The position numbers and the translations under genes are program-made. Positions 53,869 to 63,020 of a DNA stretch of 64,000 nucleotides are shown one piece after another. Under the pieces are notes generated by a model that ran no database searches, was not told the origin of the DNA, and saw only the letters and a list, made by a program, of their open reading frames with translations. The DNA is from Calliphora vicina (lineage: Eukaryota; Arthropoda; Insecta; Diptera; Calliphoridae). The DNA lies in the NCBI RefSeq assembly GCF_958450345.1, contig NC_088782.1, forward strand, positions 38,182,501 to 38,246,500, written 5' to 3'. How positions within the stretch are numbered: position 1 is the stretch's first letter; each line of letters begins with the position of its first letter.

Positions 53869-55581
53869 TCAACCGATAAACTCTTCATCTCCGGTATTCT
53901 CTGCTTCGGGATCATTTTTCAAAACCTCTTCCAGCTGGGTTATCAGACCAATAGCACGATAGTTTTCCTTAAGCATGGCATACTCCTCCAAAGGTTTGAG
54001 CAGCAAAAGAACATCTCTAAAACTGGTAACATGACGTGGTAAATCCTCGTGATCGTTATCTTCCGATTTATAGGATGATGGTTGAGGAGGATAATGTTGT
54101 TGTTGTTGAGGTGGTGGCGATAGGTAGGAGGGAGACAGTTGCTGATGAACTTTTTGTATGCGCAATTGTGGAGGTGTTGTTATGAGGGTGTTGGTGGGCA
54201 ATATATAATTATTGTCCTCCAGGGACTCTTCTTTAATTTGCACATTCTCTGGTTGAGGTGCTAGGCGTAAAATATTTTCTTTGGGTGCAATAGCAGGAAC
54301 TTTTTGTATGTAAATTATGGTTTTTGCCGGTGGTTTGGCTGGTTCTTTAGGCATTTCTCTAATGGTGAGCGTGGGCATTTTGCGTAATTCAATGCTGGTT
54401 TGAAATTTACGCTGTAGTTCCGGATCATTGTTAATCGATTCAATTTTACGGATTTTCAAAGGTGGCGGCTGTTCCTGATGAGGTCTCTCCACTCTTATTT
54501 CATTTATATCAGGCTTGACATCCTTTTCCCCAGCGCCTTCCTCATCTAAATAGATAATGGGATTTTGTTGAAACTTTAAACCAGAATCAGCGACATTTTT
54601 CCCTGGATATTTGGGCATAACACGCATTTGTAATGCTGTCTCTTTGGGTGTCAGTGTAACGGTATTGTCTTTAGCTTTGTTCTGCATACGACTGCAATAG
54701 CTCAAGATGTCCTTTAGATCCAAACTCAAAGGCGGTCTCTTGATATGTGTCAGATCCTCTTCTCTATCGCACAGTTTATTAAATTCTACAGTCCATTCTG
54801 TAGTGGGTTCAAAGTCCTGCACTTTTAGAATTTCATTAAATTCCCGGGCTACACGACGCAATGATGCCGGATCCAATTTCATTGATTTATGATGAAATTT
54901 AACCCTAAGCGAATATTCCTTAAGAGCCTCTTGCAAAAAATTCAACTTACGCAAACGTTTCGTTTCATATTCCACATTCTTAACATCATCCTTACTGTAC
55001 TTGGTCAGCAAAGATCTACCTGTTTTCACTTTGGTACAATAGGTCATAATATCTTTTATATCCAACGAATGCTGGGGTTTAGTGTATATGGAAATCTGTT
55101 TATTGGACAACGAAATATTATAGGTGGCCTTAAATAGATTTAGCCATTTCTTGGTCGGCGAAAATCCCGGTATTCGTAAAACATCTTGAAATTCCAAAGC
55201 TTTGTGTTTTATCAACTCTTCGGTTATGGGCAATTTTGCATGATATTGCACACGCTGTATAGACTCGTACACACACTCTCCCAGAAACTTCATTTTTCTC
55301 TGTTTTAAATCCATTTGCATTTCATGATCAGCATCGATCTTTTCTTTTTTACTTTTCGTTTCGTTATAAAAATCCATAACGGCTGTACGATTTGTAACGA
55401 TATTTTTTATTTGCTCCCAACTACAGTTAAACATGCGCGCTACTTTCTTGTACATGGGACGTTGATCGTAGGCATGGATAACGGCCACTTTTTCCTCTAA
55501 TGTCAATATATTACGCACACGTTGGGGGCTGGGATTAATGGTAGTGTTGTCGACATCTATAAACTGATCAAAATCATGATT
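53869..55581 (-). CDS. CENP-B/pipsqueak-type DNA-binding protein, main coding exon
   Basis: This exon encodes residues 4-573 of a 573-residue protein; the TGA stop is at 53869..53871. It starts after an acceptor (CTCTCTTACAG), reads NHDFDQFIDVDN, and joins in phase 0 to exon 1 at 61780..61788. Residues ~29-72 (LTLEEKVAVI, then YKKVARMFNCSWEQIKNI) are a pipsqueak/CENP-B N-terminal helix-turn-helix. Residues ~99-160 and ~214-276 are two CENP-B/Tc5-like DNA-binding modules, each followed by SLD(I/L)KDI(M/L)(T/S)YC (175-185 and 289-299). A Pro/Gln-rich part (484-506) and a predicted-helical C-terminus (521-559) end the protein. There is no DDE catalytic domain, so it is probably a nuclear DNA-binding regulator derived from a pogo/Tigger-type transposase. 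I do not recognise the ortholog. Confidence 0.9.
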   Translation of the reverse strand, partial: NHDFDQFIDVDNTTINPSPQRVRNILTLEEKVAVIHAYDQRPMYKKVARMFNCSWEQIKNIVTNRTAVMDFYNETKSKKEKIDADHEMQMDLKQRKMKFLGECVYESIQRVQYHAKLPITEELIKHKALEFQDVLRIPGFSPTKKWLNLFKATYNISLSNKQISIYTKPQHSLDIKDIMTYCTKVKTGRSLLTKYSKDDVKNVEYETKRLRKLNFLQEALKEYSLRVKFHHKSMKLDPASLRRVAREFNEILKVQDFEPTTEWTVEFNKLCDREEDLTHIKRPPLSLDLKDILSYCSRMQNKAKDNTVTLTPKETALQMRVMPKYPGKNVADSGLKFQQNPIIYLDEEGAGEKDVKPDINEIRVERPHQEQPPPLKIRKIESINNDPELQRKFQTSIELRKMPTLTIREMPKEPAKPPAKTIIYIQKVPAIAPKENILRLAPQPENVQIKEESLEDNNYILPTNTLITTPPQLRIQKVHQQLSPSYLSPPPQQQQHYPPQPSSYKSEDNDHEDLPRHVTSFRDVLLLLKPLEEYAMLKENYRAIGLITQLEEVLKNDPEAENTGDEEFIG

Positions 55582-55771
55582 CTGTAAGAGAGAGGAGAAG
55601 GAAAATTTTAGTTTTACGATTAGACATACATATTTTAAGGGCCAGATTTAGAAATACGACCGGAAAACAATTTTAAAGTGTTTGTGGAAAAAAAAAACTC
55701 AAAAATTATTTGAAAACTGAGTGTTTTTCATATAGAAATTTAAAAATTGTTTTCCGATCGGTTACCATTTC

Positions 55772-55935
55772 AGCCATAGAGAACATAGAGCGGAAAATAA
55801 TCACACATACAAGTGTTGTTTTCATGTAGTTTTTTTTACTAATACATTCTCACCACTTAGGTTTTTGACAACTGAGTTAGGTCTTTGACAGGAGAGTTTG
55901 ACAGGAGTCTTTGACAGGAGAGCTTTCAGTAAACT
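55772..55935. mobile_element. AGAGCGGAAA MITE family, copy 2
   Basis: CCATAGAGAACATAGAGCGG, AAAATAATCACACATACAAG, CACCACTTAGGTTTTTGACA and ACTGAGTTAGGTCTTTGACA are shared with 48651..48846. A short GACAGGAGAGT motif is repeated in tandem at its right end. Confidence 0.55.
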
Positions 55936-56734
55936 TATTAAGGGCTTAAGTTTCTCATTTGTGCAAATTTGCGCGATGTGTTTCATGAACCCACTTTTCA
56001 ATTTTGTGCAAGTTTATACAGAAAATTTATATTTGATAAAAATGTCAAATAAAAATATATTCAACAAAAGCTTTATCAATTTGTTTTTTTCAAATTGTGT
56101 AAATTTTAAAAATGTTGAATGAAAGTTAAATCTTTGGAACAAATGGTGGTATACATAGTATGGAAGATTTTGTTTATGTTCTAGCAGTTGGTTAATGTTT
56201 TCATACACAATACCATTTAATCCAATCATTCTGTTCCAAAGTTGCACAATTTTCACATGTACAAAATATTCATATTTTATTTGATTTTTATTTCTTATAA
56301 ATAAAAATAAACAAAAGCAGCTGATTCATTAAATGCACAATAAATTCAAGTTTGCGAGTCTAAATTGTCGCGCAAACTTATTGGAGTTGTGCAAATGAAT
56401 TTCCATACATTTTTTGACAGTTCATTTGCGAGAGTGTAAAAATGCACAGATTGCACAGTTTACGAGGCATTTAAGCGTTTACATGAGGACCCTTATTACA
56501 ATTTTTTTGTGAGTCGGTCTAAAATACATATATCAACTGAGAGGTAGTTCAAAGGCATTTCCAAAGAATAAGGTAATTTAGAAATTTGCATGGATAATGG
56601 ATCAATTTTTATGTATCATCCGAAAAGAGAACAGTATTCTCTTTCTGTTTCGTCCAGTCATGCGTCTAACAGTTTGAGAACTTATATCCAATTTTAGACT
56701 ATTGATAAACTCCCGGGTAAAAACTTTTGAATGC

Positions 56735-57145
56735 GGGATTTGCAATAGATGGCGTATCTTTTGAACGCAGCTTGTGCTTTTAATAACTTATATGTCATTT
56801 TGAAGAGTACAAATCTGTCATTTATTCTCACTTAGTTATTGAAGATTATAGTGTAAACAACAAAGTTTTTTCTTCAAAAAATGTGTCATATGCGGGAAGT
56901 TTTGCTTTACTTCTTTAATTTGAAAAAAAAATGCATCTAAAGAACACCGATTGCTGACGAAAGCTAATAGCGACAGATGGTTTGTGCGGTTCAAAAGTGG
57001 TGATTTTTGATACGGAAGACAAATATCGTTCAGGCCAGCCAAAAAAGTTTGAAGACCAAGAATTGGAGTTATTACTCCATGAAGCAATTTCGAAATGTTC
57101 GCGAGCAGCAGGATTCATTAAAAAGCAGGGAAATTGGGTAACATA
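56735..57145 (+). pseudogene. mariner pseudogene, 5' end to helix-turn-helix (copy 12)
   Basis: It includes the 5' untranslated part from AATGCGGGATTTGCAATAG, then HMREVLLYFF, RWFVRFKSGDF and KFEDQELELLLHE, followed by a deletion that joins to AISKCSRAAGFI. It ends at KQGNWV. The deletion removes about 55 bp of the helix-turn-helix coding part. Confidence 0.8.
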
Positions 57146-57428
57146 ATGTTACGAAATTGTACTTGAATTCAAATATAACGATTTTAAGGGCTGATTTAAA
57201 AGTGCTGTAATAGCAAACTGTAACATATCTGTGGGCATTATTAAATAAAAGCTTTCAGTTGATTTTATCGTAAGTTGGCAACGCTGTATTCGAATTCGAA
57301 TATTCAGGTAAAGAACATTGTAGAAAGTACACCACAGATGGCGTATGTATTAGTAAGATCTAGAATATTCGAATTTTGTGGCAGAGGTTGCAGTCGTGAG
57401 TTATAAACATCAACTGAGTGCCTTAAAG

Positions 57429-57840
57429 CAGTCATGCCCAAGCCCTATACTCTTGGTACTCTTTTGTTATTGTAATTGCTCTTAGCTATAGGCTGTGTGT
57501 TTTGTATACTCACTAGAGCACTCAGCATTAGCAATACAAAATACACAAACAACTTTGTCTTATTATTTTTTTTGTCGTTCTTCACTGAATACACGCATGT
57601 TGAAAGCAACAACACTTTCGTATGCTTGCTGGTAAACATTGACGACTGCGATCATCCATGTAGATTTTGTTTTTATTTATCGTATGATTTTTTAAAAATG
57701 TGTGTGTTGAAAGTGAGTTTTTTTTTTTCTTTTTTCTTTGTATGAATTGGTTTTAGCAACAACAAATATTGAATAAAAAGTAGCTTTTCTTTAACTGTAT
57801 TGGTGTTTACTCTTCCATAAGGAACTTGTGGGCACCCCTG
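57429..57840 (+). mobile_element. 412-bp hAT-type MITE, arm 1 of an inverted pair
   Basis: It starts CAGTCATGCCCAAGCCC and ends CTTGTGGGCACCCCTG. The two termini are related inverted repeats (CAG..(A/G)TGCCCA). The flanks are CCTTAAAG on both sides (57421..57428 and 57841..57848), a perfect 8-bp duplication as made by hAT transposases. It has no transposase; an 89-residue frame inside has no domain. Its sequence is repeated in reverse at 58299..58710. Confidence 0.9.
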
Positions 57841-57944
57841 CCTTAAAGTGTCCTGTATTTTTCAAGTGAATTCGTATACATTATAAAGTGTCTGTATTTC
57901 TGAGAATTTATAAACGTGTATAAAAAACATTGAGTGACTATTTA

Positions 57945-59106
57945 ATTCCGTTCCCAGCAGTTCTAGGAGTCAGTACCGAACTAGTGATTGTACCCATCAT
58001 TTAGGGTGGGAGCTAGTTACTTCAATAGCCACGTGACTAATCATTTTAACACGGGCATGTCCTAGGCAGGGGGTCAATTGTCTCTTTTTGATTACAATGG
58101 GACTGTCTAATAGCTGGTCCAAAGTAGGCAACACATTGGATTCACAAACTGGTTACATGGCGTCAGTTACCTTGCTAGCTTTGTAACTGGTTACTTGATC
58201 AGCTACTTGACTAGTTATTTTAACATGTGCATGTCCTAAGCAGGGGTCAAAAAAAAGTTTGAAGTGACTTCACCATAGGTTACTAAGAGACACTAAAGCA
58301 GGGGTGCCCACAAGTTCCTTATGGAAGAGTAAACACCAATACAGTTAAAGAAAAGCTACTTTTTATTCAATATTTGTTGTTGCTAAAACCAATTCATACA
58401 AAGAAAAAAGAAAAAAAAAAACTCACTTTCAACACACACATTTTTAAAAAATCATACGATAAATAAAAACAAAATCTACATGGATGATCGCAGTCGTCAA
58501 TGTTTACCAGCAAGCATACGAAAGTGTTGTTGCTTTCAACATGCGTGTATTCAGTGAAGAACGACAAAAAAAATAATAAGACAAAGTTGTTTGTGTATTT
58601 TGTATTGCTAATGCTGAGTGCTCTAGTGAGTATACAAAACACACAGCCTATAGCTAAGAGCAATTACAATAACAAAAGAGTACCAAGAGTATAGGGCTTG
58701 GGCATGACTGCACTAAAGTGACTATTGACTTCATGCTATGTTACATCCGATATCAGTATACTTAAGCAAAAATAAAAATAAACTGTATGAGAATTATATT
58801 AACACAATTTGTAAAAAACCAGTTTGTACGAATTACTCACAAAACGTTTAAAGTGACTACACTCTCGATTACTTAGAGACACTTAAGTGACAATTGTCTT
58901 CACGCTAGATTACTTGGGACGTATAAATTATCCAATTGTCTTCTCTCTGCACTACAAAGTGCACACACGTGTCAAATGACCAAAATATATAAATTGGAGT
59001 CAGCCAAGTGATAAGACATTTGTGGCAATTACTGTCTTTAATGGATACATTGACTACTTGCTTAACTGCTGGGTTGTTGTACATTTTAAATAAAGAGTTG
59101 TTACAA
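57945..59106 (+). repeat. LTR-like block with a nested hAT MITE
   Basis: It aligns with 18395..18745 and extends it. It contains a 170-bp internal duplication (TAACACGGGCATGTCCTAGG and TAACATGTGCATGTCCTAAG), GACACTTAAGTGACAATTGT, a TATA segment ATATATAAATTGGAGTCAGC at about 58988 and AATAAAGAG near 59090 followed by TTGTTACA. A TATA box about 100 bp before a polyadenylation signal is the U3-R-U5 pattern of an LTR. No internal retroelement genes are adjacent, so it is a solo-LTR candidate. Exact ends are not certain. Confidence 0.45.
58299..58710 (-). mobile_element. 412-bp hAT-type MITE, arm 2 of an inverted pair
   Basis: It starts CAGGGGTGCCCACAAG and ends GGGCTTGGGCATGACTG. The flanks are CACTAAAG on both sides (58291..58298 and 58711..58718), again a perfect 8-bp duplication. 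It is the reverse complement of 57429..57840 with the same length; identical translations of the inner frames show the two copies are essentially the same sequence. The loop between them is 458 bp. Confidence 0.9.
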
Positions 59107-59199
59107 TTTTCAAACTACTAAACGGCTTTTATTTGCAATCAAAAGTATCCGGTTTATTTAAAGGAAATAAACTAATGTTTTGAAAAAGTTAAAACGTAA

Positions 59200-60034
59200 C
59201 AATAAGAATTGAAGCAGAGAGTCGTTGTAAGACTATTTTGCATCCCCGAAAGGATGCTTGAACTCTATAACAGAACATCGTTTTTGCACTGAATCATTAC
59301 TTGCGATGAAAAATGGATCCATTACGATAAACCGAATCGTAAGAGATCGTATGTGAAGCCCGGCCACTGAATCATTACTTGCGATGAAAAATGGATCCAT
59401 TACGATAACCTGAAGCGTAAGAGATCGTATGTGAAGCCCGGCCAACTAGCCGAATCGACAGCAAAGCCAAATATTCATGGCGCTAAGATAATTCTCTGTA
59501 TTTGGTAGGAGAAAAAGACAGGATATTATGAGCCGCTGAAATCTGACCAGACCATCACATGGAACGCAACTTATTCGTTTGAAGCTAGGATTAGCCGAAA
59601 AATGCTCAAAATATACGGCCATACATGAAATCTTAATATTTCATCATGACAACACTAGGCCACATATTGCAATAACTGTTAAAAACTATTTAGAATGAAG
59701 TGGTTGGAAGGTTTTGCCTCAACCGCTTTATAGTCCGGACTGTGCCCCGTCCGACTACTATTTGTTTCTATCGATGCATAATGCTCTCTCTGGGATACGA
59801 TTCACAATGAAACGGTATCTTGTTCCATATCAAAACATGAGATTGGGAAGTTTTGCCTCACCCGCTTTATAGTCCAAACCGTGCCCCGTCCGACTACTAT
59901 TTTATTCGATCGATGCAGAACACTCTCTCTGGGATAATAGCCTGTAATGATATTTTGTAAATCCAAAGACTTTTATAAATAAAATGAAAATGAAAAAAGA
60001 TAAGCTTCACTTTGGAATAGAGTATCCAATATCG
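59200..60034 (+). pseudogene. mariner transposase pseudogene, copy 13, with two internal duplications
   Basis: ITCDEKWIHYD occurs twice because 78 bp (59289..59366 and 59367..59444) are duplicated in tandem. NIHGAKIILCIW follows, then HHDNTRPHIAITVKNYLE, TGA at 59696..59698 and, in the same frame, SGWKVLPQPLYSPDCAPSDY. All three catalytic Asp are therefore present, with 34 positions between the second and third if the stop is counted. From 59845 a second partial copy of the FAS/HPLYSPNRAPSDYY region follows (59845..59937), so two insertions or a duplication are joined. Confidence 0.85.
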
Positions 60035-60520
60035 GCTTATTAACTTACACGATTCATACATCAATATCTCCGGAATTGTTCCGGCTCGATTGCTATTTAA
60101 AATCGAGAAAATCGGTTCAGAAATGGTTGATATATAATGAAAAAACCAGGACAACCTCGATTTTTTACCTATTTTTGACCTATATCTGGATTACTAAGTC
60201 ATTAATATAGGCAATATGAATATCTAATGATAGATATTTCAAAGACATTTGCAACGACGTATGTAAGACCATAGTAAGTTGGACCTACAATGGGTCAAAA
60301 TCGGTAAAAATATTTTTTAACCCGAATTTTTTTTTTTTCACCAAAAGTTTTTGTTTCGCTAAATATTAAAAAAGATTGAAAAAACAAAAAAAATTTAAAA
60401 AAAAATGTTAAGACAAAATTTAAAAAATTTAAAAAAAAAAATTTTAAAAATTAAAAGTTTAAAAAAACAATTGGAACATTTTTTTTTCCAATTGTTTTTT
60501 TTTTTAAAGTTTCATTGTTT
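60035..60520 (+). repeat. DINE-1/Helentron-like fragment
   Basis: ACGATTCATACATCAATATC, CTCGATTGCTATTTAAAATC, CTATATCTGGATTACTAAGT and ACCTACAATGGGTCAAAATC are the middle of the family seen at 15783. Both ends are missing. Confidence 0.65.
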
Positions 60521-61049
60521 TGCTAATGTCATACTTTAGACCTGTTGCACCTATCTTTCGGAATGGTTATTATTCCAATCGATTTTGTTTTAGCTTCTTC
60601 AGAGTCCGTTTGATTTTGTAAATTCCCAATATATGCAGTTTATAATTCTGAACTTCCAAATTTAAGTCAAGTTTGTGGTTAAGAAATTATTTAAAAATAT
60701 GAAAAAAAACAAATAATTACACATAACAATTCTAATTAGAAAACTGAAAGTGGTTTCATTCCGAAAGAAATTTTCGTTTTACTTTTTCTAAAGAAGCAAA
60801 TTGTGGAATTAATTCCACTTTCGATCGGAATGGAAGAATTCTGTGACGTGGTGGTTTAAATGTATTTTATTCAACTTTAATACACAGAAATTTACTATAT
60901 CTTAATTGAAAACTTTGTAAATTTGAAAATATTATTAAATATATTTGTAAAAGTGAAAAAAATTTCCATTGTATTGTCACTCACAGTAGGTATATCAAAA
61001 GAAAGGTATTTCAAGGGACTTTCCAATGAATAAGGCAACATAAAAGATT

Positions 61050-61475
61050 TGCATGGACAATTACCGTTATTAAAATACAGTTACCGCTAAATCAACATTA
61101 CGGAAATAATCAAAATTTCGGTTAGAGAAAACTTTTTACTGTTTCGAGGCGATAGTCAACCTTTTTCAAAGTTGACTACCGTTTCAAATCGTTAAATAGT
61201 AACGGTAATGCTAATTTGGTTTATTTCGGTAACGGCATTTTAAAAATATGTTAAGAAATTTGGTATTTTATTATTTATATTTTAAATTATTCTGTAGATT
61301 TCAATAAACTTAATTTTTATTATAAAAAAAATATTTTTATACATAATTGCAAATTCTATATATTGTAGAACGATATTTAGAGTAACGGTATTTATGATTG
61401 TATCAGTAACGGTAATTGCAGTTATTTTGGAATCGGTAACAGTAGCTTTAGTGGTAACGATAGCCCACCTTGATT
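61050..61475. mobile_element. GTAACGGTA-rich inverted-repeat elements
   Basis: Two related ends meet around 61155..61170 (ATAGTCAACC and AAAGTTGACTACCG). The right element ends GGTAACGATAGCCCACCTT at 61472. Many GTAACGGTA motifs lie between. It is related to 5561..5830. Two abutting or nested copies are likely. Confidence 0.45.
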
Positions 61476-61779
61476 TTTTTTAGTATGTATTCGGTTTTAA
61501 ACATATTTGTAACTATAAAATCAATATAAGGTTCACAAATTTGGTTGAGTTACCCAATATTCAATAATTCCGCCAAAAACACTATAAATTTTACAAATAA
61601 GTAGAGGTATTTCAACTAAATTATTGTATTATTTAGCCACTTGTTAGTTTAGCACACTCTTTAACACTTTAAAATTGAAAATAACATTTAGCACTTTATT
61701 ATTTTAATGTCTTGCATTTTTCAAATATTAAATTTACTGTATTTTTTATTATATTTTATTTTTTTTTGTTGAAACTCAC

Positions 61780-61788
61780 CTGAGCCAT
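61780..61788 (-). CDS. First coding exon (Met-Ala-Gln) of the CENP-B-like gene
   Basis: On the minus strand ATGGCTCAG is followed at once by GTGAGTTTC, a consensus donor. Joined in phase 0 to the acceptor at 55581 it gives MAQNHDFDQF and continues into the helix-turn-helix frame. The long exon has no ATG in the right place: the usual frame call there would begin at a GTG at 55518. No upstream in-frame stop test was needed to choose this start, which rests on donor, acceptor and phase. Confidence 0.75.
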
Positions 61789-62810
61789 ATTAGATCAACG
61801 ACTAAACTGTTCAAAGTTGTTGGAAACAGAATTAAAAAAGTAAAAAAACAACAATATTTTACGTTGAACAGAGCCAAACTTGTTAGCAAAAACCACAGCA
61901 GCAACAACGGCTGCGACGGCCAGGGGAAAAAATGTTAAAGTATAAATTCAGTTCAGTTCAGAAATTAAAAAAACCGGGTAAACTTGTTCCGTTTCGAAAA
62001 ACCAGTTTTATTTAAATTCCAAAAAAAGATGATATTATAGCCCAATAATACGTTAGCCAGCTACAGTAGAGCCAATTTAACAAAAAACAATATATCGCTA
62101 AACGGCCTCTTTGGTAAATGTTGTTTGTGGTGTTTGTTATTATTGTTGTTAATGTTGTTGTTGAGTTGTCGTTTCAAAACCAGATTTTTAAACTATAATA
62201 AGAAAGAGAAAAAACCTGTTTTATTTTAAAATATAAAAGTCTTGCTAATGAAAAAAAAATTATTAAAAGTATAAAAAAGGCATAGAGTCTCAAAACCAGT
62301 TTACAAATTCAAGATTTGCCTTGGCTGCATACATGAAAAATTGTACCCCTCAGTTACTCTCCCCCCTAAAAACATATGAAAAATAAAGTTCTTTATACAA
62401 ATGTATTTTTTTTTTGGTTTTTCGGTTGTTGTTGTGTGTTTTGTTTTTATTTTGATTTTGCATTTGGCTCAACAGCTGTTTTTTATCAAAGAAGAAAACA
62501 CATACAACAATTTTGTAAATAAAGAAAAACGTGCTCACATCAAATGCAAACAAAAACACAATTTCAAAATAAGAGGAAGACATTAAAGAAAATAACAGGA
62601 CCGGCAAATTTTGTTGTTGTGTTATTGTTTTTTTGTTGATATTTTCATTTGTTTATGTTTACGTTTCTATCAGTTGTTGTTGCTTTTTGTCGATTCTGGG
62701 TTATCATAAAGCAGGGATGATAAATAACAAATAGTACTAAATACATTGATGTCAAAAATGGTACTTTTAATGAATTTATAAATTTATCAGAAATTCAAGT
62801 TAATTTAATA
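61789..62810 (-). promoter_or_regulatory. 5' untranslated and upstream region of the CENP-B-like gene
   Basis: The minus strand directly upstream of the ATG is TTAGTCGTTGATCTAAT. About 60-150 bases further is a GC-richer patch (GCAGCCGTTGTTGCTGCTGT, near 61905) unlike the AT-rich surroundings, perhaps the transcription start region. Farther out are TTGTTG runs (62135..62165) and T-rich low complexity. No TATA box or initiator is convincing. Confidence 0.35.
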
Positions 62811-63020
62811 CCCTTCACTAAAGCATAAAAAAAATATTATTTTGCTTATAGGCATCTCAGCTAATTGTGGACAGATTTTCTTGATTTTAAATATCAATCG
62901 ATTCAGAACTATACTCGACTTACATTGTATGTATTGATGTATCAATCATGTTTGTAAGTTATTGGGAGGCTTCTGAAAGTTTATTTCCACAGACAGACGA
63001 CAACTCCACTATTTATAACG
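62811..63020 (-). repeat. DINE-1/Helentron-like fragment
   Basis: ATACCCTTCAC at the left, GGCATCTCAGCTAATTGTGG, CTGAAAGTTTATTTCCACAG and ATTTATAACGATCCAGAATC match parts of the other copies in reverse order. It is strongly diverged. Confidence 0.45.

Larger units (their letters stand above)
55582..61779 (-). other. 6.2-kb first intron of the CENP-B-like gene
   Basis: The donor is GTGAGT at 61774..61779 and the acceptor TTACAG at 55582..55587 on the minus strand, with a pyrimidine-rich tract just upstream of the acceptor. The intron carries mariner pieces (56735, 59200), a pair of 412-bp hAT-type MITEs in inverted orientation, an LTR-like block, a Helentron-like fragment and GTAACGGTA-type repeats. 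Other parts (about 55936..56734, 60521..61049) show nothing recognised. Confidence 0.8.

Noticed and set aside
55516..55518. GTG as the start of the CENP-B-like protein
   Set aside because: The frame stays open upstream to a good acceptor and joins in phase to an ATG exon, which is the more plausible start.
57476..57745. 89-residue open frame, present identically at 58394..58663
   Set aside because: It lies wholly inside the non-autonomous hAT-type MITE and is duplicated because the element is. It has no recognisable domain.
57429..58710. A single foldback transposon spanning both arms
   Set aside because: Each 412-bp arm has its own different, perfect 8-bp duplication, so there were two insertions.
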